Shown here: piece by piece, positions 1 to 7,004 of the stretch
How positions within the stretch are numbered: position 1 is the first letter of the stretch
Layout: every line of letters begins with the position of its first letter
Assembly: GCF_018837975.1 (NCBI RefSeq)
Contig: NZ_JAGSOY010000027.1
Location: forward strand, 1 to 64,000
Length of the DNA stretch: 64,000 nt
Direction: 5' to 3'
Source: Zooshikella harenae
GTDB lineage: Bacteria > Pseudomonadota > Gammaproteobacteria > Pseudomonadales > Zooshikellaceae
The notes under the pieces: model-generated
What the model saw: the letters and a program-made list of their open reading frames with translations, nothing else
Databases searched by the model: none
Told to the model about the DNA's origin: nothing
Program-made: the position numbers and the translations under genes

Positions 1-273
1 GAAAAGATACTCACTTCATACTACGGAAAAGTCAAGACCGGTAGTCGAGTTGGTAATGGTGGATTGGCCGATGCTCTGAGGCACGAGAAAGCAACAGGTG
101 AGCTACTGTCTCCTTCAGGGCATGGGGCTAAAGCAGTTGAGCAGCGGAAGAGGTTAAATAGCTTTATACGAAATGCCGATAATCAACCGCCGGGGTCGTA
201 CCCTTATAGTGCGAGAGATGTTAACTTTGCGAAAGAACTTGTGAGGGATCTTGATGATGCCATCGGTCGATAA
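1..273 (+). CDS. C-terminus of a polymorphic/CDI-type toxin, Ntox28-like (5' end outside window)
   Basis: The frame is open from base 1 to the TAA at 271-273, so the gene begins upstream of the window. The visible 90 residues end in a small basic-acidic domain with the pattern G-G-L-A-D-A-L-R-H-E-x-A-T-G-E, then a region with S-x-x-G-H-G-x-K-A, and a final helix ending DLDDAIGR. I recall the same pattern from the polymorphic toxin type 28 (Ntox28) family, predicted RNases at the tips of CdiA, Rhs and related proteins; I could not test this by search. An unrelated small acidic ORF overlaps its last bases, as expected for an immunity gene. It could instead be a displaced orphan C-terminus, because the delivery part of the protein is not visible. 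Confidence 0.6.
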   Translation, partial: EKILTSYYGKVKTGSRVGNGGLADALRHEKATGELLSPSGHGAKAVEQRKRLNSFIRNADNQPPGSYPYSARDVNFAKELVRDLDDAIGR

Positions 274-622
274 AATGTTTCAGCAATTTATAGAGTGGTT
301 TATTTCTCTGGCATTTGTATCTCAAGGAGACTTGGATGCCGCTCTTGAGGAGTTCGGAGGAGTTAGTGGTGTTATTGAAGATGAATTCTATGTGTCTGCC
401 TATGAAGAACTTGGGCGCACCTTAGCTAATAAAGTTGATCTTGTAACATTGATAGACCTTATGCAGGCTCATAATATCTATCTTTCTAAAAATCCTGATC
501 ACGCATACTACTTTGTAGAAGCTATTATCGATGAGGTGTCTTCGAAGGGATACAACGTCAATGCTCTGGTTGATGTTGTACCTGAGGAGTACCAGAAATT
601 TTTAGAAAAGCGCTTTAGTTAG
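254..622 (+). CDS. Candidate immunity protein for the Ntox28-like toxin
   Basis: A 122-residue acidic, helical protein with no signal peptide or membrane segment. I chose the ATG at 254 because GTGAGGG at 241-247 gives a ribosome-binding site about 6 bases upstream; ATGs at 257 and 275 are alternatives. It overlaps the toxin end (stop 271-273) by about 20 bases, the usual translational coupling of toxin and immunity genes. Motifs such as D-L-D-A-A-L-E-E-F-G and Y-Y-F-V-E-A look like small cytoplasmic immunity proteins. The function rests on position and size, not on a family I can name. Confidence 0.6.
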   Translation: MMPSVDKMFQQFIEWFISLAFVSQGDLDAALEEFGGVSGVIEDEFYVSAYEELGRTLANKVDLVTLIDLMQAHNIYLSKNPDHAYYFVEAIIDEVSSKGYNVNALVDVVPEEYQKFLEKRFS

Positions 623-936
623 ATGTTCCAAAGGGAGCAGCAGATGCAGCCAAACGACTTGGAGTTAATTTAGATAAGATCTCCGTTACGAATGGTGTAG
701 GCCGCGCAAAAATTGATTTGTCTGCGAATTTAGATCCGGGAGACATTAATAAACTTAAAGATGTATTTAAAGCGCGCGGAGCAAGTAAAGCGGAGATAGA
801 TACCGGTTTTATTGCGAACGAAAAGCTAGATACCTTTTTACGTCGACGAGTTCAGGATGGTAAGCCATTTAATGGGGGTACCGTTAGAAACAGCACCTCT
901 AAAGACTCTGACTTTACGATAGATTTTAATTTGTGA
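619..936 (+). pseudogene. Orphan toxin C-terminal module without start codon
   Basis: Frame 1 is open from 619 (just after an in-frame TAG at 616-618) to the TGA at 934-936 and encodes about 105 residues starting LDVPKGAADAAKRLGV. There is no plausible ATG with a ribosome-binding site: the first in-frame alternative start, TTG 718, lies inside the conserved-looking part. The piece ends with F-x-G-G-T-V-R-N and a hydrophilic tail. The 5' truncation, the position directly behind an immunity gene and the following coupled small ORF match the displaced 'orphan CT/immunity' pairs seen downstream of cdiA and rhs genes. Such modules are normally silent until recombined onto a full-length delivery gene. 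The toxic activity is unknown. Confidence 0.6.
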
Positions 937-1373
937 TGAGCATGATGAATAAAGATGATTGGTACATTGATCGAATATTGTGGAGGGCAAATCAACACAA
1001 TCTTTTTGATAAGTCATGTGTCAAATATTCCGAACTAGATAATAGCTGCGTTGCGGCTATTGATGATGCTATTTCTGGAATAGAAAAACCTGTTCTAGTT
1101 TTCTGGGATAGTGAAAAAAAGTGGACGGTTCTATGTGCTTTGCATATCTACTCTTTCTTTGATGGGCAGCTAGTGTCATCAGATTTAGATGAGATTGATA
1201 AGTCTGTTAGTGTGGTTTCAACTGATGGGCTTTCTGAAGATATTAAAAAGAGCGCAGATATTCTTAGTTTGGACAAGCTGAATAAATCTGTTTGGGCTCC
1301 AGCGGGTTCGGAGTTGTTCGCACTTATGAGTATTCTTCAAATGTTCCCTTTAAGGCTAAAAAATACTGCGTAG
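936..1373 (+). CDS. Candidate immunity protein of orphan module 2
   Basis: A 145-residue protein whose ATG at 936 overlaps the TGA of the preceding toxin remnant (TGATG), so it would be translated by coupling; further ATGs at 942 and 945 are possible. It is acidic, with a tryptophan-rich N-terminus (DDWYIDRILWRANQ) and no signal peptide. I do not recognise a family. Its position behind an orphan toxin end is the only functional hint. It stops five bases before the hairpin at 1378-1410 that ends the opposing operon, so it is the last gene before the inserted primase/recombinase module. Confidence 0.5.
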   Translation: MSMMNKDDWYIDRILWRANQHNLFDKSCVKYSELDNSCVAAIDDAISGIEKPVLVFWDSEKKWTVLCALHIYSFFDGQLVSSDLDEIDKSVSVVSTDGLSEDIKKSADILSLDKLNKSVWAPAGSELFALMSILQMFPLRLKNTA

Positions 1374-1377
1374 CCAA

Positions 1378-1410
1378 AAAGCTGAGAGCAAATTATTTGC
1401 TCTCAGCTTT
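1378..1410 (-). terminator. Intrinsic terminator of the DUF6717 operon; its loop is the stop codon
   Basis: A perfect 15-bp inverted repeat (1378-1392 and 1396-1410) surrounds a 3-base loop, TTA at 1393-1395. Read on the minus strand this TTA is the TAA stop codon of the DUF6717 gene. Minus-strand transcription leaves the stem into a run of five T (A-run 1376-1380 on the plus strand), so it should terminate the minus-strand operon. The plus side has no T-run. The last five codons of the gene form one arm of the stem. Confidence 0.8.
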
Positions 1411-1734
1411 CACAAAAATATTCAGTGGCGCTTTATCAAAGTATTTAAATAAGGCTGGGCATAGCCAGCCTTCTTCCTTCCCATCGATGGTGTACCAATT
1501 ACCTTCGCATTCTTCCCTAACCCAGCTGAGTTTACGTTGATGGCCGGGGAACTCCTTTTTAGAAAAAATTAGCTTAAACCCCTTTGGGGCATTGGGTATG
1601 TTAGTGACTAGATCGTCTATCATCTCGGGTACACCGAAGACAAAGGGTTCTTTAACTAAATCAACATCGGGATCATCAAAAACCCAAGTTCCTTCGTATT
1701 GGTAAGGGAAAATTACGATTAATGCGTTATCCAT
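1393..1734 (-). CDS. DUF6717 family protein
   Basis: A 113-residue soluble protein starting MDNALIVIFPYQYEGTWVFD. I recognise it as DUF6717, small proteins rich in aromatic residues with the pattern Y-x-Y-x-G-T-W-V-F-D-D near the start and G-W-L-C-P-A-L-F-K-Y-F near the end. No function is established. Its ribosome-binding site (GAGGAG, about 6 bases upstream) and the 10-base gap after the XRE regulator show a two-gene operon. From memory, this family is often found beside an XRE regulator, a CHC2 primase-like gene and a tyrosine recombinase, as here, so it probably belongs to that module. Its stop codon sits in the loop of the terminator hairpin. Confidence 0.75.
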   Translation of the reverse strand: MDNALIVIFPYQYEGTWVFDDPDVDLVKEPFVFGVPEMIDDLVTNIPNAPKGFKLIFSKKEFPGHQRKLSWVREECEGNWYTIDGKEEGWLCPALFKYFDKAPLNIFVKAESK

Positions 1735-1744
1735 TATGAACTCC

Positions 1745-2119
1745 TCAAGCTAATTTATCAGCAAAAGCACGTTTGGCGTTGTGTTTAAGAATCAGACTTT
1801 CCAGTAGTTCCTTAACCACCATTCGCTCAGTCTCATCAAATTGGCTTAATGCTTCAAATTGCAGCTTCAAATCATCATCGGGGCTGCGGTGATCTTCTCC
1901 AAATACCAAATCATCCAGAGTGACGTGTAGTTCCTTAGCCAGTCGTACCAGTGTATCTAGGGTAGGTTGAGCTGTACCAGCCTCGTACCGTTTAATCTGG
2001 TTTACGTGCAACTCAATCGCGTTGGCTAGAGCTTGCTGTGTTAATCCACGCTCTTTACGTAGTGTTATCAGTCTGTTTACAAATTCCATCGGAAGCATCC
2101 AAAAAATCGTGGTGTCCAT
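1745..2119 (-). CDS. XRE-family helix-turn-helix regulator
   Basis: A 124-residue protein with an N-terminal HTH_3 domain at about residues 12-66 (R-L-I-T-L-R-K-E-R-G-L-T-Q-Q-A-L-A-N, then Q-I-K-R-Y-E-A-G) and a helical C-terminal part that probably dimerises. I chose the ATG at 2119 because AGGGGG lies 8 bases upstream; a second ATG at 2089 has a weaker site. It is divergent from the primase gene. The 100-bp gap holds a perfect 13-bp inverted repeat that carries the -35 region of both divergent promoters, so this protein is the obvious candidate repressor of itself, of DUF6717 and of primase-recombinase. Target binding is inferred. Confidence 0.85.
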   Translation of the reverse strand: MDTTIFWMLPMEFVNRLITLRKERGLTQQALANAIELHVNQIKRYEAGTAQPTLDTLVRLAKELHVTLDDLVFGEDHRSPDDDLKLQFEALSQFDETERMVVKELLESLILKHNAKRAFADKLA

Positions 2120-2134
2120 AAGTGTACCCCCTAG

Positions 2135-2193
2135 GTATCTTTAACTGCTGATAAGGTACAGTATAGTGTGTCAGAATAAACAGTTAAAGATAC
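2135..2193. promoter_or_regulatory. Symmetric overlapping divergent promoters with a 13-bp inverted-repeat operator
   Basis: GTATCTTTAACTG at 2135-2147 is repeated inverted at 2181-2193. For the plus strand, TTTAAC (2140-2145) and TATAGT (2162-2167) are spaced by 16. For the minus strand, TTTAAC (complement of 2183-2188) and TATACT (complement of 2160-2165) are spaced by 17. The two -10 boxes lie on top of each other and each -35 box lies in one operator arm. One regulator bound to both arms would block both directions. The sequence symmetry is seen directly; promoter activity is inferred. Confidence 0.65.
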
Positions 2194-2219
2194 TTGACAG
2201 GTTTTAGGGGGAAGTCGCT

Positions 2220-5219
2220 ATGGCGAGGCTAGCTGATGATGTAATAAGTAGGATTAAACAGGATGTGTCGTTACTGCGATTGGTAGAAAGCCAAGGTCAT
2301 AACGTGACCAAGCAAGGAAAGGATTATGTGGTGTGTTGCCCGTTCCATGATGAAAAAACGCCATCCTGCATAATCAGCCCAAAAACCAACCTCTTTAACT
2401 GCTTTGGTTGTGGCACTGGCGGCAGTGTCATTGATTGGGTGATGAAAACCCAAAGTGTCAGCTTCCGCTTTGCTTGCGAGATGTTGCAAAAAGACTTGGG
2501 GCTAGTGATTGAAAGCAGCACCACAGCCAAGACGAAAAACACCACTACAAAACTCACTCCACCCTTAGCCGCTAATGCTGACAGTCAAACCGCCTTGCGT
2601 CAGGTGATTGATTATTACCACGAGACCTTCAAGCAGTCGCCTGAAGTTATCGAGTATTTACGTTCACGAGGGCTAGAGCATCCTGAATTAATAGACCGTT
2701 TTAAATTAGGCTTTGCCAATCGCACCTTGGGTTATCGTCTGCCAGAAAAGAATCGCAAGGCCGGTGCTGAATTACGCGGTAAGCTTCAAGAAATAGGCAT
2801 CCTGCGAGATAGCGGCCACGAGCATTTTAACGGTTCGTTAGTGGTGCCGATCATCGATGAAAATGGCGTAATCAGTGAAGTGTATGGCCGTAAAATATTA
2901 GGACAGCGGTTAAGGAAAGGGACGGCTCAACACCTGTATCTACCTGGGCCACATAACGGCGTATGGAATGTTGAAGCCTTTAAAGCCAGTAACGAAATTA
3001 TTTTATGTGAAGCCTTAATCGATGCGATGACCTTCTGGGTTCATGGCTTTAGAAATGTGACGGCAAGCTATGGCACAAGCGGTTTTACTTCTTCTCACTT
3101 AGCCGCCTTTAAGCAGTATGAAATTAAACGAGTGCTGATTGCTTATGATCGAGATGAGGCTGGCAACAACGCCGCTGAGAAATTAGCCAAGGAATTACAA
3201 GCCGAATGTATCGACTGTTTTAGAATCCTGTTACCTAAAGGTATGGACGTTAACGAATATGCCCAACAAGTAACACCAGCTCAAAAAACATTGGGCTTAG
3301 TGATTAGAAAAGCCGAGTTTATGGGCGCTGGAAAAGCCCCGGAGCGTCAGCTTGATATGGCAACACAAGAACCTGCGTTCGATCCTGATACGGGTGAAAT
3401 CTTCGATCCAGAACAACCCGAAGTTGAGGCGATACCGGAAACCATTAACGCTTCACCACTGCCAGAACCTGCCGACAATGTAACCGCCGAAGTTAGCGAC
3501 CATGAAACCATTATCGAGTTGGGCGACCGCCGTTATCGTGTTCGCGGTATCTCCAAAAACATGAGTTACGACCAGCTCAAGGTCAACGTGTTGGTGAGCC
3601 GAAGCGATAACTTCTACGTGGATACGCTGGATATTTACAGTGCAAGACATCGCGCTGCCTACATTAAACAAGCCAGTATCGAACTCGGATTAAAGGACGA
3701 TGCCATCAAAAAAGACCTGGGCAAAGTCTTATTAAAGCTGGAAGAGCTGCAAGAAAAACAGATTAAAGGCGCACTGGAACCCGAAGAGAAAAAGGTCACG
3801 CTGAGCGATGAAGAACAAAGCGCCGCTCTGGAATTACTGAAAGACCCTTCACTCCTTAGCCGCATTCTTGAAGACTTTAATCGTGCCGGTGTGGTCGGTG
3901 AAGAAACCAATAAGCTTGTTGGTTATCTGGCTGGCGTATCACGCAAACTGGATAAGCCTTTGGCGGTGATTATCCAATCCAGCAGCGCCGCCGGTAAAAG
4001 CTCATTAATGGATGCCGTTTTAAATTTAATGCCGGAAGAAGAGCGGGTGCAATACTCTGCGATGACAGGGCAAAGCCTGTTTTACATGGGTGAAACCAAT
4101 CTTAAAAATAAAATACTGGCGATAGCGGAAGAGGAAGGCGCAGAGAATGCGAGTTACGCTTTAAAACTTCTGCAATCAGAAGGTGAGGTGACAATAGCGT
4201 CCACGGGCAAGGATGCCACGACAGGGAATCTCACCACGCAAGAATACCGTGTTGAAGGGCCGGTGATGTTGTTCCTTACCACAACGGCAATCGACATCGA
4301 CGAAGAGCTAATGAACCGCTGTTTAGTGTTAACGGTGAACGAAAACCGCGAACAAACCGAGGCCATCCACTCGCAACAACGCTTAGGTGAAATGTTGGAA
4401 GGCTTGTTGGCTAATGAAGAAAAACAACGGCTTATTAGCTTGCATAGAAACGCACAGCGCTTGCTAAGACCGTTAAAAGTGGTGAACCCTTATGCTAATC
4501 AGTTGAGCTTCTTAAGCGATAAAACTCGCTCGCGCCGCGATCACATGAAGTACTTAACACTCATTCGTACCATTGCATTATTGCACCAATACCAGCGTGA
4601 AATTAAAACGGTGACTCACCAAGGTAAGCAACTGAAATACATTGAAACTACGTTGGACGATATCGATACCGCCAACCGTTTAGCCAATGAAATATTAGGT
4701 CGTACCCTTGATGAACTACCGCCACAAACGCGCCGCTTGTTGATGTTAATGAATGACATGGTGAAAGAGCGTTGCACGGCGTTAAAGCTGGAAAAACAAG
4801 ACTACCGTTTTAGCCGCCGAGATGTACGCGAGCATGTGGGCTGGACAGACTTCCAGATCAAAACGCACATGAGAAAGTTAGAGCAAATGGAATACGTGTT
4901 GGTACACCGTGGTGGCCGTGGGCAATCGTTCGTCTATGAGCTGATGTATAACGGTGAAGGTAAAAATGGTGAAACGTTTTTAATGGGCTTGGCTGATGTA
5001 AAGGAGCTAAAAAGCACAACAAAAAATAGTTATGACGAAAAGAAGGAGCATCCAAGTAGCCCCCAAGTTGCTACCAAGGAGCCCAGTGGTAGATTGTCTG
5101 AAAGTACTGTAAATAAAGGGCTAAATGGCAATAATCTAAAAAGTGACTCAGAAAGCACTTATCCCGTAGAAAAGTTAGTTGCATCGCATCATAACGATGC
5201 AATCACAATGGACGTTTAG
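2220..5219 (+). CDS. CHC2 zinc finger-Toprim primase fused to a P-loop ATPase domain
   Basis: A 999-residue replication-type protein. Residues 39-64 form a CHC2 zinc finger (C-x2-H, then C-x2-C in NCFGCG). A DnaG-like core follows, with a Toprim domain at about 255-330 showing the acidic motifs LCEALIDAM and AYDRDEAGN. After a linker, a second half has a Walker A-like loop (SSSAAGKSS, about 587-595), a Walker B-like strand (LAIAEEE) and a C-terminal winged-helix-like region, so primer synthesis and a helicase-type activity could sit in one chain. The ATG at 2220 follows TTAGGGGG. It ends 2 bases before the recombinase gene, giving one operon. GC content is visibly higher than in the flanking toxin genes. 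It is unlike chromosomal DnaG and is best explained as the primase of a mobile element. Confidence 0.85.
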   Translation: MARLADDVISRIKQDVSLLRLVESQGHNVTKQGKDYVVCCPFHDEKTPSCIISPKTNLFNCFGCGTGGSVIDWVMKTQSVSFRFACEMLQKDLGLVIESSTTAKTKNTTTKLTPPLAANADSQTALRQVIDYYHETFKQSPEVIEYLRSRGLEHPELIDRFKLGFANRTLGYRLPEKNRKAGAELRGKLQEIGILRDSGHEHFNGSLVVPIIDENGVISEVYGRKILGQRLRKGTAQHLYLPGPHNGVWNVEAFKASNEIILCEALIDAMTFWVHGFRNVTASYGTSGFTSSHLAAFKQYEIKRVLIAYDRDEAGNNAAEKLAKELQAECIDCFRILLPKGMDVNEYAQQVTPAQKTLGLVIRKAEFMGAGKAPERQLDMATQEPAFDPDTGEIFDPEQPEVEAIPETINASPLPEPADNVTAEVSDHETIIELGDRRYRVRGISKNMSYDQLKVNVLVSRSDNFYVDTLDIYSARHRAAYIKQASIELGLKDDAIKKDLGKVLLKLEELQEKQIKGALEPEEKKVTLSDEEQSAALELLKDPSLLSRILEDFNRAGVVGEETNKLVGYLAGVSRKLDKPLAVIIQSSSAAGKSSLMDAVLNLMPEEERVQYSAMTGQSLFYMGETNLKNKILAIAEEEGAENASYALKLLQSEGEVTIASTGKDATTGNLTTQEYRVEGPVMLFLTTTAIDIDEELMNRCLVLTVNENREQTEAIHSQQRLGEMLEGLLANEEKQRLISLHRNAQRLLRPLKVVNPYANQLSFLSDKTRSRRDHMKYLTLIRTIALLHQYQREIKTVTHQGKQLKYIETTLDDIDTANRLANEILGRTLDELPPQTRRLLMLMNDMVKERCTALKLEKQDYRFSRRDVREHVGWTDFQIKTHMRKLEQMEYVLVHRGGRGQSFVYELMYNGEGKNGETFLMGLADVKELKSTTKNSYDEKKEHPSSPQVATKEPSGRLSESTVNKGLNGNNLKSDSESTYPVEKLVASHHNDAITMDV

Positions 5220-5221
5220 TA

Positions 5222-6292
5222 ATGCCGAAGAAAGGAGAGAAAACACCACGCCCACCGATAGGCGACCCCAACGACCCAGAAAGCTTATTTAATTACATGC
5301 GCCGATTTTTACTCTGGCAAGCCGAAAAAAACTACTCACCAAAGACGATTGAAAACCGCGAAGTGTATCTGAGGTATTTTATCCAATGGTGCGATGAACG
5401 AGGATTAACAAAGCCACCAGAAATTACCAAGCCGATTATCGAACGCTATCAGCGTTACCTGTTTATGTATCGCAAAGAGCGAGACGGTGAGCCGTTATCA
5501 ACACGAAGCCAGCACGTAAGAGTTGCGCCCATTAAAGCTTGGTTCAAATGGTTAGCGAGACAAAACTATATCTTGTACAACCCCGCCAGTGACTTGGACT
5601 TGCCACGCCTAGAACGACGACTGCCAAAAAATATATTAACCGTGGCCGAGTCCGAAGCAATCATCAATCAACCCAACACCTACACACCAACCGGCGTGAG
5701 AGATAGAGCGATATTAGAAACGCTTTACTCAACTGGTATGCGTCGAATGGAATTAATCAACTTGAAGTTGTTCGACATCGACACTGAGCGCGGTACGGTG
5801 ATGGTGCGGCAGGGCAAAGGCAAAAAAGACAGAATGATCCCAATCGGCGAACGGGCTTTAAAATGGATTGAGAAATACCAAGTGGAAGTGCGACCAAGCC
5901 TAACCATGCCAGACGACGAAGGCACCTTGTTCTTGACCAACTTGAGCCAAGCCTTTACCGCGAACCGATTAACCCAGATGGTGCGGGAATACATCGACCA
6001 AGCCGACATCGGCAAGCGTGGAAGCTGTCACTTGTTCCGCCACACGATGGCAACCTTAATGTTAGAGAACGGCGCAGACGTTCGCTTTATCCAAGCCATG
6101 CTTGGCCACGTAAGTCTTGAGACAACCCAGATCTATACGCAAGTAAGTATCCGAAAACTAAAAGACATCCACACCGCCACACACCCCGCCAAGATGATGC
6201 GAGCACAGCAGCCAGAACAAGAAGCCGAACTCGACGAAGAGGGCTTACTCTCTGCCTTAGCCGCTGAAGAAGCCGAAGAAGAAAAAGACTAA
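5222..6292 (+). CDS. XerC-like tyrosine recombinase
   Basis: A 356-residue integrase-family enzyme. The N-terminal SAM-like core-binding domain covers about residues 22-115 and the catalytic domain about 135-325. The active-site residues are visible: Arg in STGMRRMEL (about 174), Lys in GKGKKDR (about 200), His-x-x-Arg in CHLFRHTMA (about 269-272), His in LGHVSLETT (about 295) and the nucleophile Tyr in TQIYTQV (about 304). A very acidic tail (EEAEEEKD) follows, which is unusual for XerC/XerD. It starts directly behind the primase stop codon, so both are expressed together. The host XerC proper should be elsewhere; this copy belongs to the module. Its substrate may be the hairpin-rich DNA that begins within 60 bases of its stop. 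Confidence 0.9.
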   Translation: MPKKGEKTPRPPIGDPNDPESLFNYMRRFLLWQAEKNYSPKTIENREVYLRYFIQWCDERGLTKPPEITKPIIERYQRYLFMYRKERDGEPLSTRSQHVRVAPIKAWFKWLARQNYILYNPASDLDLPRLERRLPKNILTVAESEAIINQPNTYTPTGVRDRAILETLYSTGMRRMELINLKLFDIDTERGTVMVRQGKGKKDRMIPIGERALKWIEKYQVEVRPSLTMPDDEGTLFLTNLSQAFTANRLTQMVREYIDQADIGKRGSCHLFRHTMATLMLENGADVRFIQAMLGHVSLETTQIYTQVSIRKLKDIHTATHPAKMMRAQQPEQEAELDEEGLLSALAAEEAEEEKD

Positions 6293-6350
6293 AAGACAAA
6301 ACCCGCTTTGTTTATGGGAGACATTGAGCTTCTTCCGCCGCTCGTCACAT

Positions 6351-6373
6351 GGCTTGCAAAAAGACCGCAAGCC
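6351..6373. repeat. Hairpin 1 of the array (A5 loop)
   Basis: Arms GGCTTGC (6351-6357) and GCAAGCC (6367-6373) enclose loop AAAAAGACC. It is flanked by GTCACA on the left and AGCGCCAA on the right, both of which also flank hairpin 2. Confidence 0.8.
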
Positions 6374-6468
6374 AAGCGCCAAGCTCCATTGTGCCAAACG
6401 GGAAGTGAATCACTCCGTAAGAAGGTGGCTAATAAGGTTGCGGCCCGTTCAGTCAGTCGTGTGTCACA

Positions 6469-6492
6469 GGCTTTGCAAAAAGACGCAAAGCC
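6469..6492. repeat. Hairpin 2 of the array (A5 loop), paired variant of hairpin 1
   Basis: Arms GGCTTTGC (6469-6476) and GCAAAGCC (6485-6492) enclose loop AAAAAGAC. Compared with hairpin 1 the left arm has one extra T and the right arm one extra A, so base pairing is kept. The flanks GTCACA and AGCGCCAA are shared. Confidence 0.8.
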
Positions 6493-6568
6493 AGCGCCAA
6501 ACGCCTTCCTTCTCTAAGCGCGCAGCATCCATAGCCGCGCCCTGCGCGCACCTCTGCCCAACCTGGGC

Positions 6569-6605
6569 ATTTATTTTTAGGGAAAAAGCACCCCTAAAAA
6601 TAAAT
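6569..6605. repeat. Hairpin 3 of the array (14-bp perfect stem, A5 loop)
   Basis: Arms 6569-6582 (ATTTATTTTTAGGG) and 6592-6605 pair perfectly around loop AAAAAGCAC (6583-6591). A small stem GCCCA-acc-TGGGC (6556-6568) abuts it on the left. The stem sequence is unrelated to hairpins 1 and 2 but the loop is nearly the same. Confidence 0.8.
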
Positions 6606-6648
6606 ACCGTCGGTTGCCCCGTTTTGTCTCCGCTGCGCTCCGCCAAAA

Positions 6649-6675
6649 TGGCCCTTTAAAAAACACAAAGGGCCA
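6649..6675. repeat. Hairpin 4 of the array (A6 loop)
   Basis: Arms TGGCCCTTT (6649-6657) and AAAGGGCCA (6667-6675) pair perfectly around the 9-base loop AAAAAACAC. Confidence 0.75.
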
Positions 6676-6732
6676 GTGCTTGCTATGTGCAGCCGCAAGC
6701 GGCGCTTAAAATCTGTTTACCTAATCCCCCAA

Positions 6733-6752
6733 CCCCCTTTAGCAAAAGGGGG
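6733..6752. repeat. Hairpin 5 of the array: CCCCCTTT extragenic repeat
   Basis: CCCCCTTT (6733-6740) and AAAGGGGG (6745-6752) enclose AGCA. Together with the preceding CTAATCCCCCAA it resembles the repeat at 48134-48165 and may be a dispersed extragenic element that has settled in the array. Confidence 0.6.
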
Positions 6753-6779
6753 CTTGCCGCTAAGCGAGGTCGGTGCATG

Positions 6780-6827
6780 ACGTGCGGAACTGGCTTGTGC
6801 TTCTTCCCGCCATCCGTTGCCGCACGT
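6780..6827. repeat. Hairpin 6 of the array (8-bp stem, long loop)
   Basis: ACGTGCGG (6780-6787) pairs with CCGCACGT (6820-6827) across a 32-base loop. Confidence 0.5.
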
Positions 6828-6846
6828 GTCCCCCTGCGGTGGCCAC

Positions 6847-6867
6847 CTTGCGCAAAAAGCGCGCAAG
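6847..6867. repeat. Hairpin 7 of the array (A5 loop)
   Basis: CTTGCGC (6847-6853) and GCGCAAG (6861-6867) enclose AAAAAGC, again a loop starting with AAAAAG. Confidence 0.75.
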
Positions 6868-6888
6868 CTGTCCATCCTCGGCGGATCA

Positions 6889-6920
6889 GTTAAAAGCAAA
6901 AGTGCGTCGGGGCTTTTAAC
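6889..6920. repeat. Hairpin 8 of the array
   Basis: GTTAAAAGC (6889-6897) and GCTTTTAAC (6912-6920) enclose a 14-base loop starting AAAAG. It is the last clear stem before the toxin remnant and may mark the right end of the module. Confidence 0.65.
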
Positions 6921-7004
6921 TTGGTAAACTGCCTGGGCACCTGGGGTGCAGGCTCTTTAAGGCGTTGGTAGCTCTAGGGTTGAGGCGAGTTTAGTGTACG
7001 ATGA

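Larger units (their letters stand above)
6296..7004. other. GC-rich non-coding tail of the module: dense hairpin array
   Basis: About 700 bases without a credible gene; short ORFs occur in several overlapping frames with biased, unrelated products. The stretch is much richer in G and C than the surroundings and holds at least eight inverted repeats between 6351 and 6920, listed separately. Five have a loop that starts with AAAAA (6358, 6477, 6583, 6658, 6854). None is followed by a T-run on the plus strand, so they are not ordinary terminators. The right end merges into the RNase A-like toxin remnant at about 7005, so one module boundary probably lies between 6921 and 7004. Confidence 0.7.

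Noticed and set aside
1292..1540. 82-codon plus-strand ORF across the DUF6717 terminator
   Set aside because: It runs antisense through the DUF6717 gene and out of frame through the immunity gene; it is a shadow of the two.
6351..6492. Hairpins 1 and 2 as rho-independent terminators of the recombinase gene
   Set aside because: Neither stem is followed by a T-run on the plus strand, and two near-copies with A-rich loops 118 bp apart are not typical terminators.
6308..6899. Several short overlapping ORFs in the hairpin-rich tail
   Set aside because: They appear in several frames and both strands at once, use biased codons dictated by the inverted repeats, lack ribosome-binding sites and show no family features.
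6351..6920. CRISPR or integron attC array
   Set aside because: There is no regular repeat-spacer pattern and no identical repeats; I also see no gene cassettes between the hairpins and no R-box-like core sites. A functional analogy to folded attC sites stays open as a hypothesis.
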